This document shows positions 1-8,421 of a stretch of 36,250 nucleotides of DNA, in pieces. This DNA comes from Oscillospiraceae bacterium (GTDB lineage Bacteria; Bacillota; Clostridia; Oscillospirales; Ruminococcaceae). The notes beneath the pieces were generated by a model that had not been told where the DNA came from, made no database searches, and saw only the letters and a program-made list of their open reading frames with translations. The stretch covers positions 1 to 36,250 of the forward strand of contig JAEDHF010000002.1 of the NCBI GenBank assembly GCA_016297165.1, read 5' to 3'. The position numbers and the translations under genes are program-made. The stretch's first letter is position 1. Each line of letters opens with the position of its first letter.

Positions 1-444
1 TGGCTGGGTAAAAAGGCTTTAGGCTCGGGGCAGTTAACCGGGCTCGGCATTTTCGGCAGCGATAAATATACCTACGTTCCCGAAATCGATACGGACTTTA
101 TCTTCTCCTATATAGGTATGACCCTTGGCTTTGTGGGCTGCGTGGCGACGATTATTCTGCTCTCCTCTCTCTGTCTTAAAACTCTCTCGGTGGGCAGCAG
201 CTCAAAGGACAACCTTGGTCGATATATCTGCACGGGGGTTTTCGCAATTCTTTTTTCCCATAGCGTAATAAACATTGGTATGGTTCTTGCGGTACTGCCC
301 GTAATCGGAATACCTCTCCCTTTTTTAAGCGCGGGAGGAACCTCGGTAATTGCGCTGTATGCGGCTATCGGTCTTGTTATGAGCGTTCATTCGCACAGAC
401 GAAGGGCGGAGCACATGTTCTACAGCGAAAAATATGACGAATAA
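1..444 (+). CDS. SEDS-family peptidoglycan polymerase (RodA/FtsW/SpoVE type), C-terminal part only
   Basis: The reading frame is open from base 1, so the N-terminus lies outside the window; about 147 residues are visible. The SEDS signature is clear: an extracytoplasmic stretch TYVPEIDTDFIFSYIG, then membrane segments and the loop INIGMVLAVLPVIGIPLPFL followed by SAGGTS. In this family (RodA with class B PBPs in elongation, FtsW in division, SpoVE in spore cortex) the multipass protein polymerises lipid II glycan strands. The INIGM and GIPLPF spelling is most like RodA, but the visible part cannot separate the three paralogues. The end is a basic and acidic cytoplasmic tail. galK follows after 20 nt, probably in the same transcript. 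Confidence 0.85.
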   Translation, partial: WLGKKALGSGQLTGLGIFGSDKYTYVPEIDTDFIFSYIGMTLGFVGCVATIILLSSLCLKTLSVGSSSKDNLGRYICTGVFAILFSHSVINIGMVLAVLPVIGIPLPFLSAGGTSVIALYAAIGLVMSVHSHRRRAEHMFYSEKYDE

Positions 445-464
445 ACAAAAGGAAGGCAATAAAA

Positions 465-1733
465 ATGATTACAAAACCTATCATCGCAAAGCTTAATGAG
501 CTTTATAAGGAAGAAACCCTTGAAGCACAGAGGCTTCGCTATGAAAATGCAATTAAGGCATATAAGGAGTATTTCGGCTCCGAGGGAGAAAATATCCGTA
601 TCTTTTCCGCTCCCGGCCGTACCGAGGTTGGCGGTAACCATACCGACCATAACTGCGGAAAGGTACTTGCGGCAAGCGTTGACCTTGATATCGTGGCTAT
701 CGTTGAGCCTATCGAGGAACCTGTTGTGGCAATTAAATCCGAGGGCTTCGAGGAAAACAGGATAGAGCTTTCTGACCTTAATGTTGTTGAAAGCGAAAAG
801 AATACTGCCAACGCTTTATTAAGAGGCGTAGCCAAGGGCTTTAAGGATAAGGGCTTTAAAACGGGAGGCTTTAAGGCTTATACCGTCTCAAACGTTCTTA
901 AGGGCTCGGGACTTTCCTCCTCCGCCGCCTTCGAGGTACTTATCGGAACAATTTTCTCCTATATCTATAACGACGGCAAAATAAGCCCTGTTAAAATAGC
1001 CCAGATTTCCCAGTATGCGGAAAACGTATATTTCGGAAAGCCCAGCGGTCTTATGGATCAGATGGCCTGCTCCGTAGGCGGCTTCGTAGGTATCGACTTC
1101 AAGGACACCGACAGCCCCATTATCGAAAATGTAAACGTAGATTTCGACAGCTTCAAGCACGCTCTTTGTATCGTTGATACAAAGGGAGATCACGCCGACC
1201 TTACTCCCGAATATGCTGCAATCCCCAATGAAATGAAGGCTATTGCGGAATATTTCTCCGTTAATACTCTCCGTCAGATTTGTAAGCAGGATATTATCCT
1301 TAACATAAACGCTTTAAGAGAAAAATTCGGTGACCGTGCAGTATTAAGAGCAATACACTTTTTCGAGGAAAACAAGCGTGTGGATAAGCTTATAAATGCA
1401 CTTAAGCGCAACGATTTTCAGGCTTTTCTCGATTCCATAAACGAAAGCGGAAATTCCTCCTATAAATATCTCCAGAATGTATATTCAAGCTCCGACGTAA
1501 AGCATCAGGGGCTTAGTATAGGTCTTAATATTGCGGAATACGCTCTTCAGAGAAAGGGCGCTTCAAGAGTTCACGGCGGAGGCTTCGCAGGCACTATCCA
1601 GGCCTTCGTTCCCTTTGAGCTTATTAAGGAGTTCAAAATGGAAATGGAAAAGGTTTTCGGAAAGGATAGCTGTCACGTCTTAAAGATAAGACCCTTCGGC
1701 GGCTGTGAGGTACAGCTGGCTGATGAACGGTAA
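465..1733 (+). CDS. galK: Galactokinase
   Basis: GHMP-family kinase of 422 residues that phosphorylates galactose at C1 with ATP, the first committed step of the Leloir pathway in the cytoplasm. Visible motifs are the substrate-binding N-terminal GRTEVGGNHTDHN (galactokinase signature, usually GR-N-IGEHTDY), the ATP-binding GSGLSSSAAFE near residue 150 and the C-terminal GHMP motif VHGGGFAGTIQAF. Length is slightly above the usual 390-400. The ATG at 465 is preceded by GGAAGG. No galT or galE is adjacent, so the rest of the Leloir pathway must be elsewhere. The gene ends next to a hairpin that serves the convergent hflX. Confidence 0.93.
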   Translation: MITKPIIAKLNELYKEETLEAQRLRYENAIKAYKEYFGSEGENIRIFSAPGRTEVGGNHTDHNCGKVLAASVDLDIVAIVEPIEEPVVAIKSEGFEENRIELSDLNVVESEKNTANALLRGVAKGFKDKGFKTGGFKAYTVSNVLKGSGLSSSAAFEVLIGTIFSYIYNDGKISPVKIAQISQYAENVYFGKPSGLMDQMACSVGGFVGIDFKDTDSPIIENVNVDFDSFKHALCIVDTKGDHADLTPEYAAIPNEMKAIAEYFSVNTLRQICKQDIILNINALREKFGDRAVLRAIHFFEENKRVDKLINALKRNDFQAFLDSINESGNSSYKYLQNVYSSSDVKHQGLSIGLNIAEYALQRKGASRVHGGGFAGTIQAFVPFELIKEFKMEMEKVFGKDSCHVLKIRPFGGCEVQLADER

Positions 1734-1738
1734 AGAAA

Positions 1739-1761
1739 AGACCGACAATACTTGTCGGTCT
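1739..1761 (-). terminator. Intrinsic terminator of hflX, in the convergent galK/hflX gap
   Basis: Perfect 9-bp stem AGACCGACA / TGTCGGTCT with a 5-nt loop. On the minus strand it is followed by TTTTCTTT, giving a good terminator 20 nt after the hflX stop. On the plus strand there is no U-run, so termination of galK would be weaker. Confidence 0.8.
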
Positions 1762-1780
1762 GAAGAAAACTCTGATATTT

Positions 1781-3028
1781 TCACTTTATTTCGTATTCCT
1801 CTAACTTTTTAATAAGCGTAATATCTACGAGGGCGTCGGTAAGAATACCCTTTTCCGAGTATTCCTCGCCGAAAACCTTGCCCCCCGAGCTTCGTATTTC
1901 AGCGCCCAGTCCTGCCTTATCATAGGGAATAAGGAGCTTCATTCTCCTTGAGCTTTCGGGCAGGTTCTTAGCAATAAGAGACAGCATACGTTCAATACCC
2001 TCGCCGCTTTTAGCGGAAATCTTTACGGTTGTATCGTCCTCGGGTATATCGTATTCAACCAAATCCGATTTATTCAGCACGTTTACAACGGGTATCTCGC
2101 CGCAGCCCAGCTCCGCAAGTATTTCCTGTGTTGTACGGGTCTTGTCCGCCGCCTCGGGGTCGGAGATATCCGAAACGTGGATTATTATATCGGCACAGGC
2201 GGCTTCTTCAAGAGTAGAGCGGAAGGCCTCCACAAGATGATGCGGCAGGCGCCTTATAAGTCCTACCGTATCAATTAAGGTAAGGCTTCTACCGTCGGGG
2301 AGCTCGATAGCCCTTGACGTAAGGTCGAGGGTAGCGAAAAGCTTATTTTCCGCTAAGACTCCTGCGTCGGTAAGGCGGTTTAAAAGGGTGGATTTTCCTG
2401 CGTTTGTGTAGCCTACGATAGCGCCGGTAAGAACGTTATCCTTCTTTCGGCGGCTTCGTGAGAAATTGCGCCTTGCGGTAAGCTCCTTTAAGTCGTCCTC
2501 AAGCTTTTCTATCCTGCGGCGAATATGCCGCTTATCGGTTTCAAGCTGTTTTTCGCCGGGACCTCTCGTTCCTATACCGCCTCCGAGACGGGAAAGGGAA
2601 CGACCTATCCCCATAAGCCTTGGCAGACGGTAGCGAAGCTGTGCAAGCTCAACCTGAAGCTTGCCCTCGTTGGAAACTGCACGGGCGGCAAAAATATCGA
2701 GAATAAGCATTGTTCTGTCAATTACTCTGACGTTTACTATATCTTCTATATTTCTTATCTCGCTGGCAGTAAGCTCGGTATCGAAAATAATGAGCTTCGC
2801 TCCGAGCTGTTCCGAAAGCTCGGAGAGCTCCTCGATTTTTCCCTCGCCGAGAACTGTTGCGCTGTCGGCAGAGGGACGCTTCTGAATAATTCTTGCTACG
2901 ACCTCGGCGTTAGCGGTTTTCGCCAGCTCCGAAAGCTCGTCAACCGACGCTTCAACATCGTATTCTCCTGTGTCGAGAGCGGCAAGTATAGCCCTTACGG
3001 GTGCGTTATCCTTTTCATTTACGTTCAT
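1781..3028 (-). CDS. hflX: Ribosome-associated GTPase HflX
   Basis: 415-residue HflX GTPase; the family binds the 50S subunit and splits stalled or hibernating 70S ribosomes. The N-terminal HflX domain ends in the glycine-rich linker LSRLGGGIGTRGPGEKQLE (about residues 143-161), followed by the G domain with G1 GYTNAGKST, G3 DTVG and G4 NKSD. It ends with an RNA-binding-like basic region. The ATG at 3028 has AAGGAAA upstream. It diverges from nadB with only 29 bp between start codons, so its promoter must overlap nadB coding sequence or that short gap. It stops at a strong minus-strand terminator. Confidence 0.93.
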   Translation of the reverse strand: MNVNEKDNAPVRAILAALDTGEYDVEASVDELSELAKTANAEVVARIIQKRPSADSATVLGEGKIEELSELSEQLGAKLIIFDTELTASEIRNIEDIVNVRVIDRTMLILDIFAARAVSNEGKLQVELAQLRYRLPRLMGIGRSLSRLGGGIGTRGPGEKQLETDKRHIRRRIEKLEDDLKELTARRNFSRSRRKKDNVLTGAIVGYTNAGKSTLLNRLTDAGVLAENKLFATLDLTSRAIELPDGRSLTLIDTVGLIRRLPHHLVEAFRSTLEEAACADIIIHVSDISDPEAADKTRTTQEILAELGCGEIPVVNVLNKSDLVEYDIPEDDTTVKISAKSGEGIERMLSLIAKNLPESSRRMKLLIPYDKAGLGAEIRSSGGKVFGEEYSEKGILTDALVDITLIKKLEEYEIK

Positions 3029-3057
3029 AAATTCATTTCCTTTCCGGAGGTAATAAT

Positions 3058-4536
3058 ATGCAAAATCAACATTTTAACCGGCAATTCAAAAAGTATGATG
3101 TTATTATAGTCGGCTCGGGGGTTTCGGGGCTTTACGGCGCGCTTAACCTTAATAAGAACCTGCGTACGCTTATGCTTTCGAAAAAAGAGCTTACCCTCTG
3201 TAACTCTGCACTTGCACAGGGTGGCGTTGCCGCAGTAATGGATAAAAAGGACGACAACTATGACCTTCATATTAAGGATACCCTTATTGCAGGCGGTTAT
3301 AAGAACGACCTTGAAAATGTAAAAATTCTTGTTGAGCAGGGGCCTACGGACGTGAAGAATCTGCTTAAATACGGCGTAGAGTTCGACCGTAAGGCGGACG
3401 GCTCAATCGACCTTACCCTTGAGGGAGGACACTGCCGCCACAGAATCGCCCACCATAAGGACAGCACAGGCTTCGAGATTGTAAAAAGCCTTATCGAAAG
3501 CGTAAAAAAGCTTGAAAACGTGGATATTCTCGAAAACAGCCACCTTGTCGCCATTGAAAAAGAGGGGGACGACTTCTACCTTGCGGTGTATCACGGGAAT
3601 AACTATTCCTATTATACATCAAAAGCGGTTATTTTTGCAACAGGCGGAATAGGAAGAATTTACGATTTTACTACAAATTCGGCAATAGCGACAGGGGACG
3701 GTATTCAGTTTGCCTATAATCTTGGCGCAGAGATAAAAAATCTCAGCTATATCCAGTTCCACCCCACAGCCTTCGCAGACAAGAAAAACCGCGAATGCTT
3801 CCTCGTTTCCGAGGCGGTAAGAGGAGAAGGTGCATATCTTCTCAACGGCAACAAGGAGCGCTTTATGCATAAATACGAGCCCGAGAGAAAGGAGCTTGCG
3901 CCCCGTGACGTTGTTTCGAAATGTATGATGGCGGAGCAGAAGGCAATAGGCAGCGACGAATTCTTCCTTGATATTTCCTATAAGGACCCCGAGTTCGTAA
4001 AGAACCGCTTCCCTATGATATACAGCCGTGTTCTCGAAAAGGGCTACGATATGACTAAGGAGCCTATCCCGATTTACCCCTGCCAGCATTATCTTATGGG
4101 CGGTATCGCCGTAAACGGGCAGGGTGAAACTACGGTAAAGGGACTTTATGCCGCAGGAGAATGCGCTCATACGGGAGTTCACGGTATAAACCGTCTTGCA
4201 AGCAACTCTCTTCTCGAAGCTCTCGTATTTTCAAGGCTTATCGCCGAAAAAATCAACGAGACAACCGCTCCCTTTGAGGGTGAAGCCGTTACAACCCACG
4301 ATTTCAGAAGCCCCGAGGGCGAAAAGCTCCCCACAGGACTTCGTACCGAGATAAGACACATTATGCAGAAAAGCTATTTCGTAGTTCCCGATATTGAGGA
4401 GGCGAAAAAGTATTTCCCCCGTGTAAAGGAAATAAAGGAACAGCTGGACAGTGAGAAATATGAGCTTACTCCCGACTATACCGAAGCGAAATCAATAGCT
4501 ACCTGCGCTTATATAGTACTGATTGAAATCATATAA
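3058..4536 (+). CDS. nadB: L-aspartate oxidase
   Basis: 492-residue FAD enzyme that oxidises L-aspartate to iminoaspartate, the first step of de novo NAD synthesis. The N-terminal dinucleotide fold VIIVGSGVSGLYGALNL binds FAD. Family landmarks are NSALAQGGVAAV, HHKDSTG, the succinate-dehydrogenase-like IQFHPTAF, EAVRGEGAYL, and the C-terminal FAD block CQHYLMGGI / GECAHTGVHG with RLASNSLLEALV. A strong GGAGG lies 7 nt before the ATG. The final residues (after about 480) are short and hydrophobic compared with Bacillus NadB. It is followed at 22 nt by a small zinc-ribbon gene and then nadC. NadA (quinolinate synthase) is absent from this cluster. Confidence 0.93.
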   Translation: MQNQHFNRQFKKYDVIIVGSGVSGLYGALNLNKNLRTLMLSKKELTLCNSALAQGGVAAVMDKKDDNYDLHIKDTLIAGGYKNDLENVKILVEQGPTDVKNLLKYGVEFDRKADGSIDLTLEGGHCRHRIAHHKDSTGFEIVKSLIESVKKLENVDILENSHLVAIEKEGDDFYLAVYHGNNYSYYTSKAVIFATGGIGRIYDFTTNSAIATGDGIQFAYNLGAEIKNLSYIQFHPTAFADKKNRECFLVSEAVRGEGAYLLNGNKERFMHKYEPERKELAPRDVVSKCMMAEQKAIGSDEFFLDISYKDPEFVKNRFPMIYSRVLEKGYDMTKEPIPIYPCQHYLMGGIAVNGQGETTVKGLYAAGECAHTGVHGINRLASNSLLEALVFSRLIAEKINETTAPFEGEAVTTHDFRSPEGEKLPTGLRTEIRHIMQKSYFVVPDIEEAKKYFPRVKEIKEQLDSEKYELTPDYTEAKSIATCAYIVLIEII

Positions 4537-4558
4537 CGTAAGGATAAGGGGAATTATT

Positions 4559-4795
4559 ATGGTTTGCCCACGCTGCAACAGTCAGAATGTTATCATACAG
4601 GCGGTTACGGAAACAAGCACAAAAACAAAGCATAGGGGCTGCTTCGGCTGGGCGTGCTGGATTCTGCTTGCATTATGCACCTGCGGTCTGATACTTATTA
4701 TTCCTGCCATTACCAATACAAAAACTAAGACGAAAACAAAAACTCACAGCGAAGCGGTCTGCCAGAACTGCGGAAATCGCTGGAGAGTAAGCTGA
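4559..4795 (+). CDS. Small membrane-anchored split zinc ribbon protein, function unknown
   Basis: 78 residues from an ATG with AAGGATAAGGGG eight nt upstream; an in-frame TTG at 4523 inside nadB has no such site, so I chose the ATG. The protein has an N-terminal CPRC knuckle (residues 3-6), a hydrophobic segment of about 24 residues (WACWILLALCTCGLILIIPA), a (TK)n run and a C-terminal CQNCGNRW knuckle. Two CxxC pairs separated by a membrane-inserting helix is the layout of LITAF-like zinc ribbons, although the usual HxCxxC of the second knuckle is here only CxxC with a nearby His. It lies between nadB and nadC and is presumably cotranscribed. I cannot assign a function. Confidence 0.65.
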   Translation: MVCPRCNSQNVIIQAVTETSTKTKHRGCFGWACWILLALCTCGLILIIPAITNTKTKTKTKTHSEAVCQNCGNRWRVS

Positions 4796-4824
4796 ATAAG
4801 GACACAGAAGAAAGGACAAAGGAA

Positions 4825-5661
4825 ATGGAATTACCGAGATTTTATGTTGACGACATTATTAAAACCGCTTTAAGCGAGGATATAAACTATATCGACAGCA
4901 CTACCGACCTGCTCATAGACCCCTCTGATGTCAGCGAGGCATATTTTATCGCTAAGGCAGAGGGCGTTGTGGCAGGACTTGATGTGGCTCTGCGTGTTTT
5001 CGAATTGCTTGATGAAAATGTTGAGATAACTCGCCATACCGCCGACGGAAAAGAGGTAAAAAAGGGCGACATTATCGCAGAATTCAGGGGAAGGACTACT
5101 GCCCTTTTAAAGGGAGAGCGTACCGCCCTCAACCTTTTACAGCACATGAGCGGAATCGCAACCTATACGAATAAATGCGTTAAGCTTGTTAAGGGTACAA
5201 ACGCTTCTATCTGCGACACCAGAAAGACCCTTCCGGGACTTCGCCCCTTACAGAAATATTCCGTAGTTATGGGCGGCGGTAAGAATCACCGATATAACCT
5301 TTCCGACGCCGCTATGCTTAAGGATAACCATATCGACGCTTATGGCGGTATTACTCCTGCCGTAAAGGCTCTTCGTGAAAAAGCGGGACACATGCTGAAA
5401 ATTGAGGTTGAAACCCGAAGCTTCGAGGAGCTTAACGAAGCCCTTAGCGTTGGCGCTGATGTTATTATGCTGGATAATATGTCCTGCGCCGATATGAAAA
5501 AGGCAGTAGAAATTACAGGCGGCAGGGCAAAGCTCGAAGCGAGCGGCAATATCACAATGGAGAATATCGCCGAGGTAGCGAAAACAGGGGTTGATATTAT
5601 AAGCCTCGGCGCCCTTACCCATAGCGTAACCGCCTTCGATATCTCTATGAAATGGAAATAA
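4825..5661 (+). CDS. nadC: Nicotinate-nucleotide pyrophosphorylase (quinolinate phosphoribosyltransferase)
   Basis: 278 residues, the usual NadC length. It converts quinolinate and PRPP to nicotinate mononucleotide, PPi and CO2, the step that joins de novo synthesis to the common NAD route. Visible motifs are the ED-N-DSTTDLL N-terminus, ERTALNLLQHMSGIAT (residues about 95-110), CDTRKTLPGLRPLQKYSV with catalytic basic residues, KDNHI, the EVETRS strand and DVIMLDNMS, then EASGNIT and DIISLGALTHS at the C-terminus. It lies in the nadB transcript and only 3 nt separate it from the following tRNA-thiolase gene. Confidence 0.95.
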   Translation: MELPRFYVDDIIKTALSEDINYIDSTTDLLIDPSDVSEAYFIAKAEGVVAGLDVALRVFELLDENVEITRHTADGKEVKKGDIIAEFRGRTTALLKGERTALNLLQHMSGIATYTNKCVKLVKGTNASICDTRKTLPGLRPLQKYSVVMGGGKNHRYNLSDAAMLKDNHIDAYGGITPAVKALREKAGHMLKIEVETRSFEELNEALSVGADVIMLDNMSCADMKKAVEITGGRAKLEASGNITMENIAEVAKTGVDIISLGALTHSVTAFDISMKWK

Positions 5662-5664
5662 TGT

Positions 5665-6414
5665 ATGAGAAGAATGTTAGGATATATCCGTAAGGCGGAT
5701 CAGGAATTCGATATGATAGCCGACGGCGACAGGATAGCCGTAGGCATTTCGGGAGGGAAGGACAGCCTTGTGCTCCTTAACTCTCTTGCAGGCTATCGCC
5801 GTTTTGCGGAGCATAAGTTTACCCTTGTGGGCATTACTCTTGATATGCGCTTCGGCGGAAAGGATACGGACTTTACTCCTATCGCCGAAATGTGCAGGGA
5901 GCTTGATGTGGAGTATAAGGTTATCCCTACGGATATCGGCGAGGTTATTTTCGATATACGGAAGGAATCGAATCCCTGCGCCCTCTGCGCTAAAATGAGG
6001 AGAGGAGCGCTCCACGACGCCGCCGTAGAAATGGGCTGCAATAAAATCGCCCTGGGACACCATAACGACGACGTTATCGAAACCTTTATAATGAACCTTC
6101 ATAAAGAGGGAAGAATAGGCTGTTTTTCCCCCGTAACCTATCTTTCCCGAAAGAATATTACCATGATAAGACCTATGGTGCTCGCTCCCGAACAGAAAAT
6201 AATAGCTTGCGCCAACAGGAATAATTTTCCTGTGGTAAAGTCGAAATGTCCTGCCGATAAGACAACACAGCGGCAGGTAACTAAGGAATGGCTCTCGGAA
6301 ATGGAGCGTAAGGATAAGGGCTTTAAAATCCGTATGTTCGGAGCATTAAGACGAAGCGGCGTTGACGGCTGGGGCTTTAAGAATGCTGTCGGAAAAAGCG
6401 AGGACGAGGAATAA
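5665..6414 (+). CDS. TtcA-family tRNA 2-thiocytidine biosynthesis protein
   Basis: 249-residue PP-loop ATPase. TtcA proteins use ATP and a [4Fe-4S] cluster to thiolate C32 of some tRNAs. The PP-loop is GISGGKDSLVLLNSL (about residues 28-42). The paired cysteines PCALCAKMRRGAL match the first TtcA CxxC, and GHHNDDVIETF is the second family block. In Escherichia coli TtcA the third cysteine motif is CNLCGSQ; here the corresponding position reads SKCPADKTTQRQV, with one cysteine, which still supplies the third cluster ligand. Its ATG follows the nadC stop by 3 nt and its stop overlaps the next start by 1 nt, so translation is coupled. Confidence 0.8.
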   Translation: MRRMLGYIRKADQEFDMIADGDRIAVGISGGKDSLVLLNSLAGYRRFAEHKFTLVGITLDMRFGGKDTDFTPIAEMCRELDVEYKVIPTDIGEVIFDIRKESNPCALCAKMRRGALHDAAVEMGCNKIALGHHNDDVIETFIMNLHKEGRIGCFSPVTYLSRKNITMIRPMVLAPEQKIIACANRNNFPVVKSKCPADKTTQRQVTKEWLSEMERKDKGFKIRMFGALRRSGVDGWGFKNAVGKSEDEE

Positions 6415-7718
6415 TGTCTGACGTAAGATTTAACCTGCCCTCACAGGTTACGGAAATTCTCGACCTTTTAAAGGCTCATACATATACACCCTATCTTGTG
6501 GGCGACTGTGTTAAGGAACTTCTTTTAGGCGGTAAGCCTATGGATTTCGATATTGTCTGCGACGCTACCTTAGACAGGATTGAAGCCATATTCTATGAAA
6601 AATACCGTACCCGTGAGGATTCCCTTTATAAGGGCGAGCTTATCATAATAAGCGGCGGTATGGGCATTTCGGTAGCCCCATTCCGTGCCAATTTCGACGG
6701 TAACGGAAGACCTATATACTGCGACAATCTGGACGACGAGCTCAGAAGAAGAACCTTTACCGCCGAGGCTATCGCCTATAACCACGATACGGGGCTGTAT
6801 GACAAATGTAACGGTGCGAAATGTATTTCTCCCGATAAGATTATCCTTAAGGCTCTCGGAGAAAGAAGCTTTATTGCCGCTTCGGAAATGCCCTTAAAGA
6901 AAAGAAAGGGTAAGAAATCTGCTCCCCCTTTGGTTATTCCTGCCCTCGAAAGAAACCCTCGGGGAATACTGGAGGCTATGCTGAAATTTTCTAAGGGCGA
7001 GGCGGAAATTACCCCCGTAACCCTTAAGAATATACAAGATAATCCGCAGCTCCTTAAAAGGATTCACCCTGCCGAGCTTATGGAATGGTTCGAGAAAATC
7101 ATTATGGGAAAGAACGTTACCGAGGCTTTGTTATGCTTTAAGAGTATTGTTTTTTGCCTTTTTCCCGTTTTACGGCAGGAGGACGGCTTCGAACAGAACA
7201 GCAGCTATCAGGAGTTTACCCTCTATGAGCATACTGCAAAGGCGGTGGGGTTTGCCGTTCCCGACCTTAAGATAAGAATGGCTCTTCTTTTCCATGGGGC
7301 AGGAAAGGCGGATTGTGCAGCGGACAGAACCTATTTCACCTCCTATAACGGACATGGCGAAAGAGCGGTAATGCTTACGAAAAGCGTACTTGCGGAGTAC
7401 AGTACGCCGAAGGTTGTGATTGAGAATATCTGCGCCCTTATAAGGAGACACGACGATAAAATTACCCCCGAGAATTACAGCGATTACGTTAACGCCTACG
7501 GAGAGGATTTCACAAGGGATTTACTTCTTTTCCAGTCGGCGAACGTAAGAGCCAAGGGCTATGACCCCGTAAACGAAAGGGTTTCACAGTCCTTAAGACA
7601 GTTAGCCGACGGTTTAAGCGGTACTTCGGTTAAGACGAGACGTAACACCTCGCCCCTTACCGTTACCGTTGACGGTCTTAAGAATATAGTGAAAATGCTG
7701 GATAAAAACGGTATATGA
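6414..7718 (+). CDS. CCA-adding enzyme / poly(A) polymerase family protein with degenerate motifs
   Basis: 434 residues with the class II nucleotidyltransferase layout. The N-terminal head has LVGDCVKELLLG (family: GGxVRDxLLG) and DFDIVCD, which keeps the DxD metal pair. Then comes RRRTFTAEAIAYN (family: RRDFTxNALAY). The neck motif reads RNPRGILEAMLKF where active enzymes have EDPxRxLRAxRF, and the HD-like tail reads LLFHGAGK instead of LLHDIGK. The fold is convincing, but the nucleobase-selecting ED-R motif and the HD metal residue are lost. Both tRNAs in this window encode their own CCA. It may be a paralogue with another substrate rather than the tRNA nucleotidyltransferase. It is coupled to the TtcA-like gene by a 1-nt overlap. 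Confidence 0.7.
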   Translation: MSDVRFNLPSQVTEILDLLKAHTYTPYLVGDCVKELLLGGKPMDFDIVCDATLDRIEAIFYEKYRTREDSLYKGELIIISGGMGISVAPFRANFDGNGRPIYCDNLDDELRRRTFTAEAIAYNHDTGLYDKCNGAKCISPDKIILKALGERSFIAASEMPLKKRKGKKSAPPLVIPALERNPRGILEAMLKFSKGEAEITPVTLKNIQDNPQLLKRIHPAELMEWFEKIIMGKNVTEALLCFKSIVFCLFPVLRQEDGFEQNSSYQEFTLYEHTAKAVGFAVPDLKIRMALLFHGAGKADCAADRTYFTSYNGHGERAVMLTKSVLAEYSTPKVVIENICALIRRHDDKITPENYSDYVNAYGEDFTRDLLLFQSANVRAKGYDPVNERVSQSLRQLADGLSGTSVKTRRNTSPLTVTVDGLKNIVKMLDKNGI

Positions 7719-7794
7719 GCGGAATGAGTTGCTTTTCCGATAAAAAGGGAGCAATCGGGCGGAATGCTGCTCATAAAAACAAGATATTGAAAAT

Positions 7795-7830
7795 ACCCCT
7801 CAAACGGCTTGCTGAAGCTGTCTGAGGGGT
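7795..7830. terminator. Bidirectional terminator between the CCA-like gene and cotJC
   Basis: Stem ACCCCTCA / TGAGGGGT, with the pairing extended inwards (AACGGCTT against AAGCTGTC, with G-U pairs). It is followed by GTTTATGTT on the plus strand and ATTTT on the minus strand, so it can serve both convergent transcripts. The hairpin lies 17 nt past the cotJC stop. Confidence 0.75.
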
Positions 7831-7846
7831 GTTTATGTTATTATTG

Positions 7847-8404
7847 CTATTTGATTTTTGACTGAAGCCTGTCGAGGAGCTCGCCAAACCTCTGGAAATG
7901 CACTACCTCACGCTCTCTGAGATAGCGTATGACATTGTTTACGTCGGGGTCGTCGCTTACCCGTAGAATATTATCGTAAGTCGCACGGGCTTTTTGTTCG
8001 GCAGCCAAATCCTCCATTATATCGGCGATAGGGTCCGCCTTACTCTGAATGGTTGCCGCCGACCAGGGCGTTCCCGAAGCGCTTGAGGGATAAACTGCGT
8101 TAGCGTGGCTCATATAATAATCGCCTACGCCGTAGCGGTCGAAGCTTTTCGCTCCCTCGCCCTTTGTGAGCTGTGCTACGATACTGCCCACCATTTCAAG
8201 ATGGGAAAGCTCTTCGGTTCCGATATCGGTAAGTAAAGCTATCCCCATTTTATCCGTCTGTGCGAAGCGCTGTGAAAGATAGCGGAGGGAAGCGCCAAGC
8301 TCGCCGTCCGGACCTCCATACTGGTCGAGAATATAGCTTGCAAGCCGTGGGTTACGGTTATTGATTTTAACAGGAATCTGAGTTCGTTTTACGAATGTGA
8401 ACAT
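7847..8404 (-). CDS. cotJC: Spore coat protein CotJC, manganese-catalase-like
   Basis: 185 residues of the ferritin-like Mn-catalase family. CotJC is made in the mother cell and enters the inner spore coat in Bacillus. Di-metal ligand motifs are visible: TEELSHLE (about residues 67-74), DLAAEQKARATY and REREVVHFQRFGE, with three Glu-His type helices. The C-terminal extension of long catalytic Mn catalases is missing, as in other CotJC proteins. It is the last gene of cotJABC; its ATG follows the cotJB stop by 17 nt, with GGAGGGATAAGG upstream. The stop is close to the shared terminator. Confidence 0.93.
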   Translation of the reverse strand: MFTFVKRTQIPVKINNRNPRLASYILDQYGGPDGELGASLRYLSQRFAQTDKMGIALLTDIGTEELSHLEMVGSIVAQLTKGEGAKSFDRYGVGDYYMSHANAVYPSSASGTPWSAATIQSKADPIADIMEDLAAEQKARATYDNILRVSDDPDVNNVIRYLREREVVHFQRFGELLDRLQSKIK

Positions 8405-8421
8405 AATACCTTATCCCTCCT

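Noticed and set aside
2525..3109. 194-codon plus-strand frame opposite hflX.
   Set aside because: It is the antisense of the clearly conserved hflX gene and has no family features.
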